Positions 32,076 to 41,007 of a stretch of DNA of 53,110 nt are shown here, in pieces. A model generated the notes under the pieces. The model made no database searches. It saw only the letters and a program-made list of their open reading frames with translations, and was not told the origin of the DNA. Position numbers and translations under genes: made by a program. The number at the start of each line of letters is the position of its first letter. Within the stretch, counting starts at the first letter, position 1. This DNA is from Microbacterium enclense (GTDB lineage Bacteria; Actinomycetota; Actinomycetes; Actinomycetales; Microbacteriaceae). Where the stretch lies: contig NZ_RBZY01000025.1 of assembly GCF_004022425.1 (NCBI RefSeq), positions 1-53,110 of the forward strand, read 5' to 3'.

Positions 32076-33577
32076 GCGATCCGCTCGAGCGTCTCGCCCA
32101 GCACGCGCACGAGAGCCACGTCGTCGTCGCGGGCGGCGGCATCTCCGGCCTCGTCGCGGCCCTGGAGTGCGCCAAGGTCGGCATGCGGGTCACCGTCCTG
32201 GAGGCGTCCGACGCGTTCGGCGGCGTCGTCCGGTCGGCCGAGGTCGGTGGGCTGACGCTCGACGTGGGAGCCGAGAGCTTCGCGACCCGCGGCGGCATCG
32301 TCCGGGCTCTGCTGGCCGAGCTAGGGCTCGATGACCAGGTGGTGCGACCGAACCCTGCCGGGGCATGGGTCGCGGGAGTCCCCGGGATCGGGGCGGCGCC
32401 GCTGCCGAAAGGCGGGGTGCTCGGCATCCCGGACAATCCCTGGGCTCCCGACGTGCGACGAGTGATCGGCTGGGCGGGCGTGTGGCGGGCGTACCTCGAC
32501 CGCGTACGCCCTCCGCTGACGATCGGCCACCAGCACAGCCTGGGCACGCTCGTGCGCTCGCGGATGGGTGCGCGCGTGCTCGACCGGCTCGTGGCGCCGG
32601 TCACGAGCGGCGTGTACTCGGCGCGACCCGAGGACATCGACGTCGACCTCGCCGCCCCCGGCCTCAACGCCGCGCTCACGCGTACGGGCTCGCTGAGCGG
32701 CGCGGTGGCGGAACTGCGCGCGGCACGTGCGACCGCCGCGCCGGTCGACGCCCCGGCGTCCGACGTTCCGGTGATCGACGGCCCCGCGCCGCGCACACCG
32801 GCGCCCGGCGGTGCCGTCGAGGGCATCCTCGGTGGCATGTCGCGGCTCGTCGACGCGCTCGTGGCCCGCCTCACCGACCTCGGCGTCGAGGTGCGCACCG
32901 GCGCCCCGGTCCGCGGGCTCACGCGCACCGACGACGGCTGGGAGGTCGCCACCGACGGCGAACCCCTCCGCGCGGACGCGGTGATCGTGGCTCTCCCGGA
33001 AGGTGCCGCGCGCGAACTGCTGGCCCCGGTGGTCGCCGGCCTGGACCGGGCGGAACCGGTCTCGCCGGTGGTCGAGGTCGTGACGCTCGTCGTGGACGCC
33101 CCCGCGCTCGACTCCGCGCCGCGCGGCACGGGCGTGCTCACGGTCCCCGGGAGCCACGTCGCGAAAGCCCTCACGCATTCGACCGCGAAGTGGGACTGGG
33201 TGCGGGATGCCACCGACCCCGGCATCCACGTTGTCCGCGTGTCGTTCGGGGCGCAGGGGGAAGAGCCGGCCACCGCGCCGCTCGACGACGAAGCCGCGGG
33301 CGCTCTCGCACTTTCGGAGGCTGCGGCGCTCCTCGGGGTCGCGCTGCCTCCGTCCGCTCTGGTCGCGTCGCACCGCGTGCGGTACGTGCAATCCCAGCCC
33401 GGCGCCGCGATCGGTCGCGCGGCTCAGGCCGCCGCGGCGCGCGGTGCGGTGCGAACCGTCCCCGGCCTCGGGGCCACGGGGGCGTGGCTGTCGGGAACGG
33501 GTCTCGCGCAGGTGATTCCCGACGCCCGCGACGAAGCCGATCGGGTGCGCAGCGCTACCCTGTGGCGGCGTCGCTGA
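32072..33577 (+). CDS. hemY: Coproporphyrinogen III / protoporphyrinogen oxidase, HemY type
   Basis: FAD enzyme of 501 residues that oxidises the porphyrinogen to coproporphyrin III in the Gram-positive route. The N-terminal dinucleotide fold VVVAGGGISGLVAAL is followed by TVLEASDAFGGVV. VGAESFATR near residue 67 is a family block, and the C-terminal FAD-contacting block TVPGLGATGAWLSGTGLAQV is present. Pairing with HemQ in the same cluster supports the coproporphyrin-dependent pathway, so CgoX is the better functional name. GTG start overlaps the hemE stop. Confidence 0.93.
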   Translation: MSDPLERLAQHAHESHVVVAGGGISGLVAALECAKVGMRVTVLEASDAFGGVVRSAEVGGLTLDVGAESFATRGGIVRALLAELGLDDQVVRPNPAGAWVAGVPGIGAAPLPKGGVLGIPDNPWAPDVRRVIGWAGVWRAYLDRVRPPLTIGHQHSLGTLVRSRMGARVLDRLVAPVTSGVYSARPEDIDVDLAAPGLNAALTRTGSLSGAVAELRAARATAAPVDAPASDVPVIDGPAPRTPAPGGAVEGILGGMSRLVDALVARLTDLGVEVRTGAPVRGLTRTDDGWEVATDGEPLRADAVIVALPEGAARELLAPVVAGLDRAEPVSPVVEVVTLVVDAPALDSAPRGTGVLTVPGSHVAKALTHSTAKWDWVRDATDPGIHVVRVSFGAQGEEPATAPLDDEAAGALALSEAAALLGVALPPSALVASHRVRYVQSQPGAAIGRAAQAAAARGAVRTVPGLGATGAWLSGTGLAQVIPDARDEADRVRSATLWRRR

Positions 33578-33693
33578 GCCGTACGGCGCCGATCGTCGGT
33601 GCCCGGCCCGACGATGTCAAGGGCGGATGCCGGGACGGGAATACATCGCTATCGTGAGACCCGAACAGCACTGATCGAGCGTGAGGAGACCCC

Positions 33694-34095
33694 ATGAGGG
33701 GCAAAGCAGCACTCGTCGTCGGACTCGTGGCGGGCTACGTGCTCGGTGCACGCGCGGGCCGCGACCGTTACGAGCAGATCAAGGTGCAGGCCGAGAAGGT
33801 CTGGGACCAGCCCGTCGTCCAGGGGCAGGTCGAGAAGGTGAAGGCCCTCGGGGTCTCCGCTCTCAAGTCCGTGCCCGGCGTCGTCTGGAAGGGCGCGAAG
33901 TCGGTCACCGGCGCTGCGTCGCAGTCGGGCACCGTTTCCGAGCGTGCCGAGCGCGCGGGCCGTGCCGCGAAGGCTTCGGCTCACGAGGTCGCCGACGCGG
34001 TCGAGGACTCCGTCGACGACGCCAAGGCCGCCGAGAAGGCCGCCACCTCGCGTGCACAGGCGAATAAGAGCAGCTCCACGTCGTCGGAGAGCTGA
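33694..34095 (+). CDS. YtxH-like small envelope or stress protein
   Basis: Protein of 133 residues with an N-terminal hydrophobic segment (AALVVGLVAGYVLGARAGR) followed by a long charged helical region and an Ala/Lys/Ser-rich tail. The GLVAGYVLGARAGRDRYEQI layout is frequent in actinobacterial YtxH-like proteins located beside holin-X and DUF3618 genes. RBS GAGGAG precedes the ATG. First of three short genes (also 34099-34509 and 34499-34777) that appear co-transcribed. Confidence 0.78.
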   Translation: MRGKAALVVGLVAGYVLGARAGRDRYEQIKVQAEKVWDQPVVQGQVEKVKALGVSALKSVPGVVWKGAKSVTGAASQSGTVSERAERAGRAAKASAHEVADAVEDSVDDAKAAEKAATSRAQANKSSSTSSES

Positions 34096-34098
34096 CGC

Positions 34099-34509
34099 AT
34101 GACGACTCCCCGAGGTTTTCGTGACCGCGCCGACGACAGCCTGTTCACCCTCATCGGTGACATCCCCGAGCTCGTCCGCAACCTCGTGGTCGCCGAGATC
34201 AACGGCGCGAAGGCGTGGGCGCAGCGAACGGCCAAGGACGCCGGTATCGGCGCGGGATGGTTCGTCGGCGCGCTGATCGTCGTCTTCTGGGCGGTGCCCG
34301 TCTTCTTCGCGTTCGTGATCGCGGGGTTGTCGTCGTGGTGGCCCGTCTGGCTGTCGGCGCTCGTCGTCTTCGGAGTCATGATCGTGATCACCGCGATCCT
34401 GGCCCTGCTCGGCTACCTGCGCTTCAAGAAGCTGTCCACCCGCGAGAACCCGGGTCAGGCCATCGCCCAGGACGTCCGCATCGTGAAGGAGGCCGGCGAT
34501 GAGTATTGA
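34099..34509 (+). CDS. Phage-holin-family membrane protein (Holin-X, PF07332-like)
   Basis: Protein of 136 residues. An amphipathic N-terminal region (DIPELVRNLVVAEINGAKAW) is followed by two membrane segments, about residues 50-75 and 82-105. This is the Actinobacterial Holin-X arrangement; despite the name these are chromosomal envelope proteins usually found with DUF3618 partners, not phage lysis genes. It overlaps the next gene by eleven bases. Confidence 0.85.
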   Translation: MTTPRGFRDRADDSLFTLIGDIPELVRNLVVAEINGAKAWAQRTAKDAGIGAGWFVGALIVVFWAVPVFFAFVIAGLSSWWPVWLSALVVFGVMIVITAILALLGYLRFKKLSTRENPGQAIAQDVRIVKEAGDEY

Positions 34510-34777
34510 TCGTCCCGTTCCCGTGCCGAAGACGGCTGTGCCCCTGGGCATCGCCGACCCCGTCGAGCAGGCGCGCTCCGAACTCAAGGCGGCCCTGGCC
34601 GCGATCGAGGTCAAGGCGAACATCCCTCGCCGGGTGAGCGAGGCTGTCGACGTGCGCGTCGCCGAGGCGCGCGAGTCCGCCCGTCGAAACCCCGGAGCCG
34701 CGGCCGCGGTGATCGCCGGTGTGGCTGCGGCGGTCGGGCTGTCGGTCTGGGCCGTGGTCCGCGCTTACGCCCGCTGA
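34499..34777 (+). CDS. DUF3618-like small membrane protein
   Basis: Protein of 92 residues. The N-terminal half is a charged helix (DPVEQARSELKAALAAIEVK) and the C-terminal membrane segment is AAAVIAGVAAAVGLSVWAVV. This matches the DUF3618 layout and its regular neighbour is the Holin-X gene. The start at 34499 overlaps the preceding gene. Function unknown, probably envelope-associated. Confidence 0.78.
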   Translation: MSIDRPVPVPKTAVPLGIADPVEQARSELKAALAAIEVKANIPRRVSEAVDVRVAEARESARRNPGAAAAVIAGVAAAVGLSVWAVVRAYAR

Positions 34778-34799
34778 CGCCCCGCCTCACCCGCTTCCT

Positions 34800-34834
34800 C
34801 GAACGCCCACGTTCCGCGCGAACGTGGGCGTTCG
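34800..34834. terminator. Strong bidirectional hairpin between convergent genes
   Basis: CGAACGCCCACGTTC (34800-34814) and its perfect complement (34820-34834) enclose a five-base loop. It lies between the stops of the DUF3618-like gene and the convergent DUF4239 gene, so it can serve both. There is no U-tract, as is common in high-GC actinobacteria. Confidence 0.8.
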
Positions 34835-34857
34835 TGCGCCCGCCCGGCTCGTCGAGG

Positions 34858-35646
34858 TCAGGGCTCGTCGGCGAAGAGGCCGTCGAGGAGGTCCTGGAAG
34901 TACTCGGGCGTCACGGCGATCGGTCCCGCGTAGGCGTGGTCGAAGCCGGCGATCGCGTAGAGCAGGAGCGCGACGAAGAGCGCGAGCATGCCCGCCATCA
35001 GCAGGTGGACGCGGAGGTTGCGGACCTCGATGAGCCCGATGAGCACGGCGTTCAGAAAGGCCCCGACGCTCAGGACGATCCAGAGGACGTTCGGCAGCGC
35101 CAGGTGGGTCAGGGCGATGCGCTCGCGCCGATTCTCCACCAGCAGCTGGAACTGGTTCAGCGACTGCTCGAGGTACAGGACCTCCGCCGACGTCGTCGGC
35201 TTCACCTCGGCGATGGCCTGCTGCATCGCCGTGATGTTGGCATCCGTCTCGACCGGGATCTCCAGACGCGCCTGCATCGGCCAGTCCACATCGATGACGT
35301 TGCGCGTGTACGCGATGATCTGCTGCTGCAGCTCGGTGGACTGCGGCTCCGGCAGGATCGCGGCTGTCCGATACAGGGATGCCAGCGACGACGACTCGTC
35401 CAGCACGATGCCGTCGACCTCGGTGAAGTTGCCGTACGCGGCCGCGGCGATGAGGGCGAGGGTCACGCCGTAGAAGACGCCGTAGGCGCCGACGGCGTAG
35501 CTGAGGACGCGGTCCCACTCCTCGCCCTGGCCGCCGACGCGCCGCACCCAGCGGCGCAGCACGAGCAGGATGCCGCAGGATCCGCCCACGACGATCACGA
35601 TGAACAGCGGCATCCCCACCGACATGGGGAGTTGGTAGAGCCACAT
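34858..35646 (-). CDS. DUF4239 family membrane protein
   Basis: Protein of 262 residues. An N-terminal membrane segment (PLFIVIVVGGSCGILLVLRR) and a second one around residue 55 (VGAYGVFYGVTLALIAAAAY) are followed by an external helical domain with DESSSLASLYRTAAILPEP. Two C-terminal membrane segments follow (NVLWIVLSVGAFLNAVLIG and HLLMAGMLALFVALLLYAI). This is the bestrophin-like DUF4239 layout. I chose the ATG at 35646 because GGAAGGG lies about ten bases upstream; the frame extends further but without RBS. Confidence 0.85.
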   Translation of the reverse strand: MWLYQLPMSVGMPLFIVIVVGGSCGILLVLRRWVRRVGGQGEEWDRVLSYAVGAYGVFYGVTLALIAAAAYGNFTEVDGIVLDESSSLASLYRTAAILPEPQSTELQQQIIAYTRNVIDVDWPMQARLEIPVETDANITAMQQAIAEVKPTTSAEVLYLEQSLNQFQLLVENRRERIALTHLALPNVLWIVLSVGAFLNAVLIGLIEVRNLRVHLLMAGMLALFVALLLYAIAGFDHAYAGPIAVTPEYFQDLLDGLFADEP

Positions 35647-35720
35647 GGGCCACGCCCTTCCGGACGGCATCCCCCGATGCCGTCGACGCACAGTACCAAC
35701 GCACGGGGGTCCTGGCCGGC

Positions 35721-35739
35721 CGCCGGTGATTCACCGGCG
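35721..35739. promoter_or_regulatory. Palindrome upstream of hemQ
   Basis: CGCCGGTGA and TCACCGGCG flank a single T at 35730, a perfect odd palindrome about 47 bases before the hemQ start and in the gap shared with the divergent DUF4239 gene. It is a candidate operator; the regulator is unknown. Confidence 0.45.
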
Positions 35740-35785
35740 AGTCAACGGGTTTGGACCGCCGCGCCGGGAGGGCGAGACTTGACGC

Positions 35786-36457
35786 ATGGCCCACGACGAC
35801 TCCTCCTCCGTTTACACCCTGTGGGCGGTCCTCCGCCGCGACCCCGAGAATCCCGTGACAGAGGTCGACGCGACCGAGCTCGCGGACCTCGTCGACCTGG
35901 TCGAGGCGGACGGCGTCACGATCCGCGGGTTCTACGACGTCAGCGGGTTGCGGGCCGACGCCGACCTCATGGTGTGGCTCTACGGCGAAGACCCCCAGGC
36001 TCTGCAGCGCGACCTGCGGCGCCTGCGCCGCACCGAGCTGCTGAAGAACCTGCTGCCGACGTGGAACGCGATGGGCGTGCACCGCGACGCCGAGTTCAAC
36101 CGCTCGCACGTCCCCGGCTTCCTCCGCGGCATCGACGCGAAGGACTGGCTCTGCCTGTACCCGTTCGTCCGCAGCTACGAGTGGTACCTGCTGCCGGAGG
36201 CCGAGCGGCGCGAGATGCTCATCGAGCACGGAAAGAAGGGGTCCGAGTACAAGGGCGTGATCGCCAACACCGTGGCATCCTTCGCGCTCGGCGACTACGA
36301 GTGGCTGCTGCCGATGGAGTCCGACGACCTCACCGACCTCGTCGACATGATGCGCGACCTCCGCTACACCGAGGCCCGCCGGCACGTCCGCGAAGAGGTG
36401 CCCTTCTACACGGGCCGACGCGTCACCCTCGACGAGATCCCCGAGATCCTCCAGTGA
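35786..36457 (+). CDS. hemQ: Hydrogen-peroxide-dependent heme synthase (coproheme decarboxylase)
   Basis: Chlorite-dismutase-fold enzyme that converts coproheme to heme b with peroxide, the last step of the coproporphyrin-dependent pathway. 223 residues. Family blocks include SVYTLWAVLRRDP at the start, FYDVSGLRADADLMVWLYG, CLYPFVRSYEWYLLP (the Tyr region that reacts with propionates), MLIEHGK with the axial-ligand area, and EVPFYTGRRV near the end. The stop overlaps the hemC GTG (GTGA at 36454), so it heads the hemQ-C-D-B run. No ferrochelatase gene is in the window. Confidence 0.94.
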   Translation: MAHDDSSSVYTLWAVLRRDPENPVTEVDATELADLVDLVEADGVTIRGFYDVSGLRADADLMVWLYGEDPQALQRDLRRLRRTELLKNLLPTWNAMGVHRDAEFNRSHVPGFLRGIDAKDWLCLYPFVRSYEWYLLPEAERREMLIEHGKKGSEYKGVIANTVASFALGDYEWLLPMESDDLTDLVDMMRDLRYTEARRHVREEVPFYTGRRVTLDEIPEILQ

Positions 36458-37452
36458 GCGCCGCCCTGCGCCTGGGCACGCGGCGCAGCGCGCTGGCGAT
36501 GGCGCAGTCGCAGATGGTGGCCGACGCGGTGGCCGTGGCATCCGGTCGTCCGGTCGAGCTCGTCCCGATCGTGTCCGAGGGCGACGTCAACCGTGCGTCG
36601 CTGTCGCAGCTCGGCGGGCGCGGGGTGTTCGCGAACGGTCTGCGCGAGGCGCTCGCCGCCGGCCGCTGCGATTTCCTCGTGCACTCCCTCAAAGACCTGC
36701 CCACGCTGCAGCCCGACGGGCTCGTCATCGCGGCGACCCCGTCGCGCGAGGACGCCCGCGATGTCGTCGTCACCCGCGACGGGACGCCGCTGTCGGAGCT
36801 TCCCGGCGGGGCGCGCGTGGGCACCGGATCGCCGCGCCGCATCGCGCAGGTCCTCCGTCACAATCCGGGCGTCGACGTCCACGACATCCGCGGGAACGTC
36901 GACTCGCGTCTCGCGCGCGTCCGCGACGGAGACCTGGATGCCGTCATCCTCGCCGCCGCGGGCATCTCGCGGCTCGGCGGGGACCTCGGCGGTCTCGAGG
37001 CCGAGTACCTCGGGCTGGCGGAGTGGCCGACCGCCCCGGGGCAGGGGTCGCTCGCCATCGAGACCCGCGCCGACATCGACCCCGAGATCTTCGCCGCCCT
37101 CGCGGCGCTCGACGACGTCGACACCCGCGTCGCGATCACGGCCGAGCGGACCATCCTCTCCGTCCTGGATGCCGGATGCCACGCGCCCGTCGCCACCCAC
37201 GCCGCCCTGACCGACGGCGACCTGCGGCTCCGGGCCATCGTCTACGCGCTCGACGGCTCGCATCGGATCGGTATCGATCGGACCGTGCGTGTGGAGCCGG
37301 GGTATGGTGGGGAAACTGGCAGTGGCAACGGTGCGAACGCTGCCGACGACGGGGGACCCATTGCGCGTGCGACGCGTGCGGGCCAAGAAGCCGCGCGTCG
37401 GTTGCTCGAACGTGGGGCGGCCGACCTGGTACCACGAGAGTCGACCACATGA
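36454..37452 (+). CDS. hemC: Hydroxymethylbilane synthase (porphobilinogen deaminase)
   Basis: Polymerises four porphobilinogens into hydroxymethylbilane. 332 residues. Diagnostic blocks are LGTRRSALAMAQ at the start, CDFLVHSLKDLP, RVGTGSPRRIAQVL, RGNVDSRLARV and APGQGSLAIETR. The dipyrromethane-cofactor Cys is in LDAGCHAPVATHA. A Gly/Asn/Ala-rich insertion near residue 290 lengthens the C-terminal domain. GTG start overlaps the hemQ stop and the end overlaps hemD (ATGA at 37449). Confidence 0.95.
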   Translation: MSAALRLGTRRSALAMAQSQMVADAVAVASGRPVELVPIVSEGDVNRASLSQLGGRGVFANGLREALAAGRCDFLVHSLKDLPTLQPDGLVIAATPSREDARDVVVTRDGTPLSELPGGARVGTGSPRRIAQVLRHNPGVDVHDIRGNVDSRLARVRDGDLDAVILAAAGISRLGGDLGGLEAEYLGLAEWPTAPGQGSLAIETRADIDPEIFAALAALDDVDTRVAITAERTILSVLDAGCHAPVATHAALTDGDLRLRAIVYALDGSHRIGIDRTVRVEPGYGGETGSGNGANAADDGGPIARATRAGQEAARRLLERGAADLVPRESTT

Positions 37453-38252
37453 ATGAAGGCCATCGGCACACGCCGACCCCAGACAAGCCGCTTGCCGGCC
37501 GGCGCGTTCTCGTGCCCCGCGGCGGCCCGTGGGGCGACGGCGTCGCCGCGAGCCTCCGTCAGCGCGGCGCCGTGCCGGTCATCGCGCCCCTGATCAACTT
37601 CGCCCCCACGAACGACCAGGCCACGCTCGAGCAGGCGCTCGCCGACCTCGCCGATGGCGCCTTCGACTGGCTCACCCTCACGAGCGCCACGACCGTCGAT
37701 GTGCTCTACGCCTACCGTGCCGTGATCCCCGCGACGACGAAGGTCGCGGCCGTCGGCGAGACGACCGCCGCCGCGATGCAGGCTGTCGGGTACCGCGTCG
37801 ACCTCGTGCCCGAGCGCGACAACTCGGCGCAGGGCATGGCCGAGCAGATGATCGACCTCGAGACCGAGCCGCGCAGTGTCCTCACGCTCCGCAGCGAGAT
37901 CGCCAAGCCCGTGCTCACGCGCCTGCTCATCGAGGCCGGGCACCACGTCCGCAGCGTCGTGGCATACCGCACGGTCGGTGTCCCGGTGACCGAGAAGATC
38001 GCCGGCGACGTCCACTCCGGACGCATCAACGCGATTCTCGTCACGAGCGGTTCGGTCGCCGAACAGGTGGTCGAGCAATTCCCCGACATTCCGGCATCCA
38101 CCGTCATCGCCGCCATCGGTCCGCGGACCGCCAAGGATGCCAAGCGCGCGGGCCTCACCGTCGACGTCGTGGCCGAACGGCAGACCGTCGACTCGTTGAT
38201 CGAGGCCGTCGCCCGCTTCACTCTCTCCCCGGAGTCCGAGACCCCCGCATGA
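37449..38252 (+). CDS. hemD: Uroporphyrinogen-III synthase
   Basis: Cyclises hydroxymethylbilane with inversion of ring D. 267 residues in two similar lobes, as usual for this poorly conserved family. Recognisable pieces are [19 protein letters not shown] at the start, [36 protein letters not shown] and [18 protein letters not shown] with [11 protein letters not shown] in the second lobe. Four-base overlaps tie it to hemC and hemB, which supports the call. Confidence 0.92.
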   Translation: MNEGHRHTPTPDKPLAGRRVLVPRGGPWGDGVAASLRQRGAVPVIAPLINFAPTNDQATLEQALADLADGAFDWLTLTSATTVDVLYAYRAVIPATTKVAAVGETTAAAMQAVGYRVDLVPERDNSAQGMAEQMIDLETEPRSVLTLRSEIAKPVLTRLLIEAGHHVRSVVAYRTVGVPVTEKIAGDVHSGRINAILVTSGSVAEQVVEQFPDIPASTVIAAIGPRTAKDAKRAGLTVDVVAERQTVDSLIEAVARFTLSPESETPA

Positions 38253-39232
38253 GCTTTCCCGAGTACCGTCCGCGGCGTCTTCGCCGCACCCCCGCCCTTC
38301 GTCGTCTCGCCCGCGAGACGCACCTCGTGCCGTCGCAGCTCGTCCTGCCCCTGTTCGTCCGCGAGGGCATCAGCGCGCAGGTACCGCTGACCTCGATGCC
38401 GGGCGTCGTGCAGCACTCACTCGACTCGCTGCGTCGCGCCGTCGCCGAGGCGGCTGCCGCTCGCATCGGCGGCGTGATGCTCTTCGGTGTGCCCGAGCGC
38501 CGCGATGCGGTGGGCTCGGGTGCCGACGACCCGAACGGCATCCTGAACGTCGCGACCGAGGTCGTCGTGTCCGAGGTCGGCGACGCCCTGGTCGTGCAGA
38601 CCGACCTGTGCCTCGACGAGTTCACCGACCACGGGCACTGCGGCGTGCTGGCGGCCGACGGCACCGTCGACAACGACGCGACCCTCGAGCGCTACACCGC
38701 GATGGGCGTCGCGCAGGCCCGTGCGGGGTCGGCGATGCTGGGCCTGTCCGGAATGATGGACGGCCAGGTCGGCGCGGTGCGTCAGGCGCTGGATGCCGAG
38801 GGCTTCACCGACACCGCGCTGTTGGCGTACTCCGCGAAGTACGCGGGGGCGTTCTACGGCCCGTTCCGCGAGGCTGTCGACTCGCAGCTGAAGGGCGACC
38901 GCCGTTCGTACCAGCTCGACCCCGGCAACGGCCGGGAGGGTGTGCGCGAGGCGCTGCTCGACGTCGACGAGGGCGCCGACGTCGTGATGGTCAAGCCGGC
39001 GCTGCCGTACCTCGACGTGCTCGCCGACGTGCGGGCCGCCGTCGACGTGCCGGTGTGGGCCTACCAGGTCTCCGGTGAGTACGCGATGGTCGAAGCCGCC
39101 GCGGCCCACGGCTGGATCGACCGCCGCGGCGCCGTGCTCGAGAGCCTGCTCGGCATCCGTCGCGCCGGTGCCGACGCGATCCTGACGTACTGGGCCCTCG
39201 AGGCCGCGCACTGGCTGCGCGCCGACCTGTAG
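38249..39232 (+). CDS. hemB: Delta-aminolevulinic acid dehydratase (porphobilinogen synthase)
   Basis: Condenses two 5-aminolevulinates to porphobilinogen. 327 residues. The Schiff-base lysines lie in [16 protein letters not shown] and [11 protein letters not shown]. The metal-site loop reads [14 protein letters not shown], retaining the first and last cysteines of the zinc-type site but with Asp in place of the middle one; this mixed form is, as I recall, frequent in actinobacteria. The ATG at 38249 overlaps the hemD stop. A long hairpin follows at 39246. Confidence 0.95.
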   Translation: MSFPEYRPRRLRRTPALRRLARETHLVPSQLVLPLFVREGISAQVPLTSMPGVVQHSLDSLRRAVAEAAAARIGGVMLFGVPERRDAVGSGADDPNGILNVATEVVVSEVGDALVVQTDLCLDEFTDHGHCGVLAADGTVDNDATLERYTAMGVAQARAGSAMLGLSGMMDGQVGAVRQALDAEGFTDTALLAYSAKYAGAFYGPFREAVDSQLKGDRRSYQLDPGNGREGVREALLDVDEGADVVMVKPALPYLDVLADVRAAVDVPVWAYQVSGEYAMVEAAAAHGWIDRRGAVLESLLGIRRAGADAILTYWALEAAHWLRADL

Positions 39233-39245
39233 GCCTGCGCTTGGG

Positions 39246-39310
39246 CGCGTGAGGGGTCAGTTTCTGTCGCCTGCGCGGCGCTGAAGCGACAGTTCTTGAC
39301 CCCTCACGCG
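39246..39310. terminator. Large hairpin between hemB and hemL
   Basis: A 14-base arm CGCGTGAGGGGTCA (39246-39259) pairs with 39297-39310, and CTGTCGC (39264-39270) pairs with GCGACAG (39286-39292), separated by a four-base internal mismatch and a 15-base loop. It begins 13 bases after the hemB stop and ends 25 bases before hemL. It may terminate or attenuate transcription between them. Its size also fits the dispersed palindromes seen elsewhere in the window. Confidence 0.6.
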
Positions 39311-39334
39311 AGGGTGCCCGGGAGAATGGATGCC

Positions 39335-40675
39335 ATGACAGACCTCAACGACCAGTGGTTCGCGCGCGCGAAGGACGTCATCCCGGGCGGCGTGAACTCG
39401 CCGGTGCGGGCGTACGGATCCGTCGGCGGGACGCCGCGGTTCGTGCAGTCGGCGTCCGGCGCCCGGATCACGGATGCCGCGGGTCGCGAGTACGTCGACC
39501 TCGTCGCCTCGTGGGGTCCGGCACTCCTCGGCCACGCGCACCCCGAGGTGGTCGGGGCGGTGCAGTCGGCGGCATCCAAAGGTCTGTCCTTCGGCGCGCC
39601 GACGGGGGCCGAGGTCGAACTCGCCGACCTGATCGCCCACCGCGTGCGGGTCGGGGACCTGGCGCCGGTCGAGAAGGTGCGCCTGGTCTCGACGGGCACG
39701 GAGGCGACGATGACGGCGATCCGTCTCGCGCGCGGCGCGACCGGCCGGGACCTCCTGATCAAGTTCGCGGGCCACTACCACGGGCACTCCGACGGGCTGC
39801 TGGCCGCGGCCGGGTCCGGCGTGGCGACCCTCGCGCTCCCCGGCTCCGCGGGGGTTCCCGCGCCGATCGCCGCCCAGACGCTCGTGCTCCCCTACAACGA
39901 CCTCGACGCGGTGCGCGAGGCGTTCGCCGTGCACGGCGAGAACATCGCCGCGATCATCGTCGAGGCGGCATCCGCGAACATGGGTGTCGTCCCGCCGCTC
40001 CCCGGCTTCAACGCGGCTCTCGCCGACGTCGCGCACAGTCACGGCGCGCTGCTCATCATGGACGAGGTGCTCACCGGCTTCCGCGTGCACCCCGCCGGAT
40101 TCTGGGGCCTGCAGGCCTCTCAGGGCGAGACCTATCTGCCCGACATCCTCACGTTCGGCAAGGTCGTCGGCGGGGGGATGCCGCTCGCCGCTCTCGGCGG
40201 CCGCGCCGACGTCATGAATCAGCTCGCGCCGCTCGGCCCCGTGTACCAAGCCGGCACGCTGTCGGGGAACCCGCTGTCGGTCGCGGCGGGCCTCGCGACC
40301 CTGCGCCTGGCGACACCCGAGGTGTACGCGGCGGTCGACGCGTCGGCATCCCGCGTCGCCGACGCTCTCGACGCGGCGCTGACCGCGGAGGGCGTCGTGC
40401 ACACCGTGCCGCGCGCCGGGTCGCTGTTCGGCATCGCGTTCCTCCCCGAGGTGCCGCTCGACTACGCCACGGCGCTGACGCAGCAGTCGTGGCGGTACGC
40501 CCCGTTCTTCCACGCGATGCTGGATGCCGGTGTCTCGCTGCCCCCGAGCGTGTTCGAGGCGTGGTTCCTCACCGCCGCTCACGACGACGTCGCGCTCGAG
40601 CGGGTGCTCGACGCTCTGCCCGGGGCCGCGCGGACGGCGGCCGGCGCGGCGGACCCGACGCTGCTCGCCCAGTAG
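39335..40675 (+). CDS. hemL: Glutamate-1-semialdehyde 2,1-aminomutase
   Basis: PLP enzyme converting glutamate-1-semialdehyde to 5-aminolevulinate, using the product of HemA. 446 residues. Landmarks are [13 protein letters not shown] at the start, [43 protein letters not shown] and the PLP lysine in [17 protein letters not shown]. Two in-frame ATGs (39326, 39335) follow GGGAGA; I prefer 39335 for spacing. It is probably transcribed with hemB if the intervening hairpin is read through. Confidence 0.95.
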   Translation: MTDLNDQWFARAKDVIPGGVNSPVRAYGSVGGTPRFVQSASGARITDAAGREYVDLVASWGPALLGHAHPEVVGAVQSAASKGLSFGAPTGAEVELADLIAHRVRVGDLAPVEKVRLVSTGTEATMTAIRLARGATGRDLLIKFAGHYHGHSDGLLAAAGSGVATLALPGSAGVPAPIAAQTLVLPYNDLDAVREAFAVHGENIAAIIVEAASANMGVVPPLPGFNAALADVAHSHGALLIMDEVLTGFRVHPAGFWGLQASQGETYLPDILTFGKVVGGGMPLAALGGRADVMNQLAPLGPVYQAGTLSGNPLSVAAGLATLRLATPEVYAAVDASASRVADALDAALTAEGVVHTVPRAGSLFGIAFLPEVPLDYATALTQQSWRYAPFFHAMLDAGVSLPPSVFEAWFLTAAHDDVALERVLDALPGAARTAAGAADPTLLAQ

Positions 40676-40690
40676 CGCCGCGGCCCTGGG

Positions 40691-40785
40691 CGCAACTCCT
40701 GAGAATCCGCGGCCTGGCTGGGGTCGGCCCGCGGGATTCCGGGGCGTGCGTCGGGGCGGGCGCTGCAATTGCAGGAGTTGTGCAC
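40691..40785. repeat. Palindrome-ended repeat, family 2, copy 1
   Basis: Begins with CGCAACTCCTG (40691) and ends with GCAGGAGTTGTGCAC (40771-40785), which are inverted partners. It carries an internal 24-base block (40722-40745) that is identical in copy 2. About 95 bases long, no coding capacity, a MITE-like or REP-like layout. Confidence 0.78.
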
Positions 40786-40851
40786 GGGCCGCCGGTGCGG
40801 GTGCGGTATCCGGGGTGCGCGCGGTGTCGACCCGTGGCCGTTCCCCCTGGC

Positions 40852-40949
40852 GTGCACACCTCCTGCAGAAGGCCGGCCGGGCTGCGGTCGGCCCGCGGGA
40901 TTCCGGGGCTCATCGGGACTCCGACGAGGAAAGTGCAGGAGTTGTGCAC
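40852..40949. repeat. Palindrome-ended repeat, family 2, copy 2
   Basis: Begins with GTGCACACCTCCTGCA (40852-40867) and ends with TGCAGGAGTTGTGCAC (40934-40949), inverted repeats with one base of slippage. The 24-base block at 40886-40909 is identical to that of copy 1, at the same relative place. Same orientation as copy 1, 66 bases apart. Confidence 0.8.
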
Positions 40950-41007
40950 GGTGATGTCGCCTAACGCGGCGCACCGCACCGCCGCGACGCGGTGGAAGAC
41001 TGGACGG

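Larger units (their letters stand above)
40676..41007. other. Intergenic stretch containing two MITE-like repeats
   Basis: 332 bases between hemL and fbiA. Apart from the two related palindrome-ended elements described separately, I see no gene. The sequence between the repeats (40786-40851) is GC-rich without features. The last 50 bases hold the fbiA leader. Confidence 0.7.

Noticed and set aside
34099..34509. Prophage remnant suggested by a holin-like gene
   Set aside because: Holin-X/DUF3618 genes are common chromosomal envelope genes in actinobacteria; no other phage gene is near.
40691..40949. CRISPR array
   Set aside because: Only two repeat units of about 95 bases with inverted ends; no regular short repeats and spacers and no cas genes.
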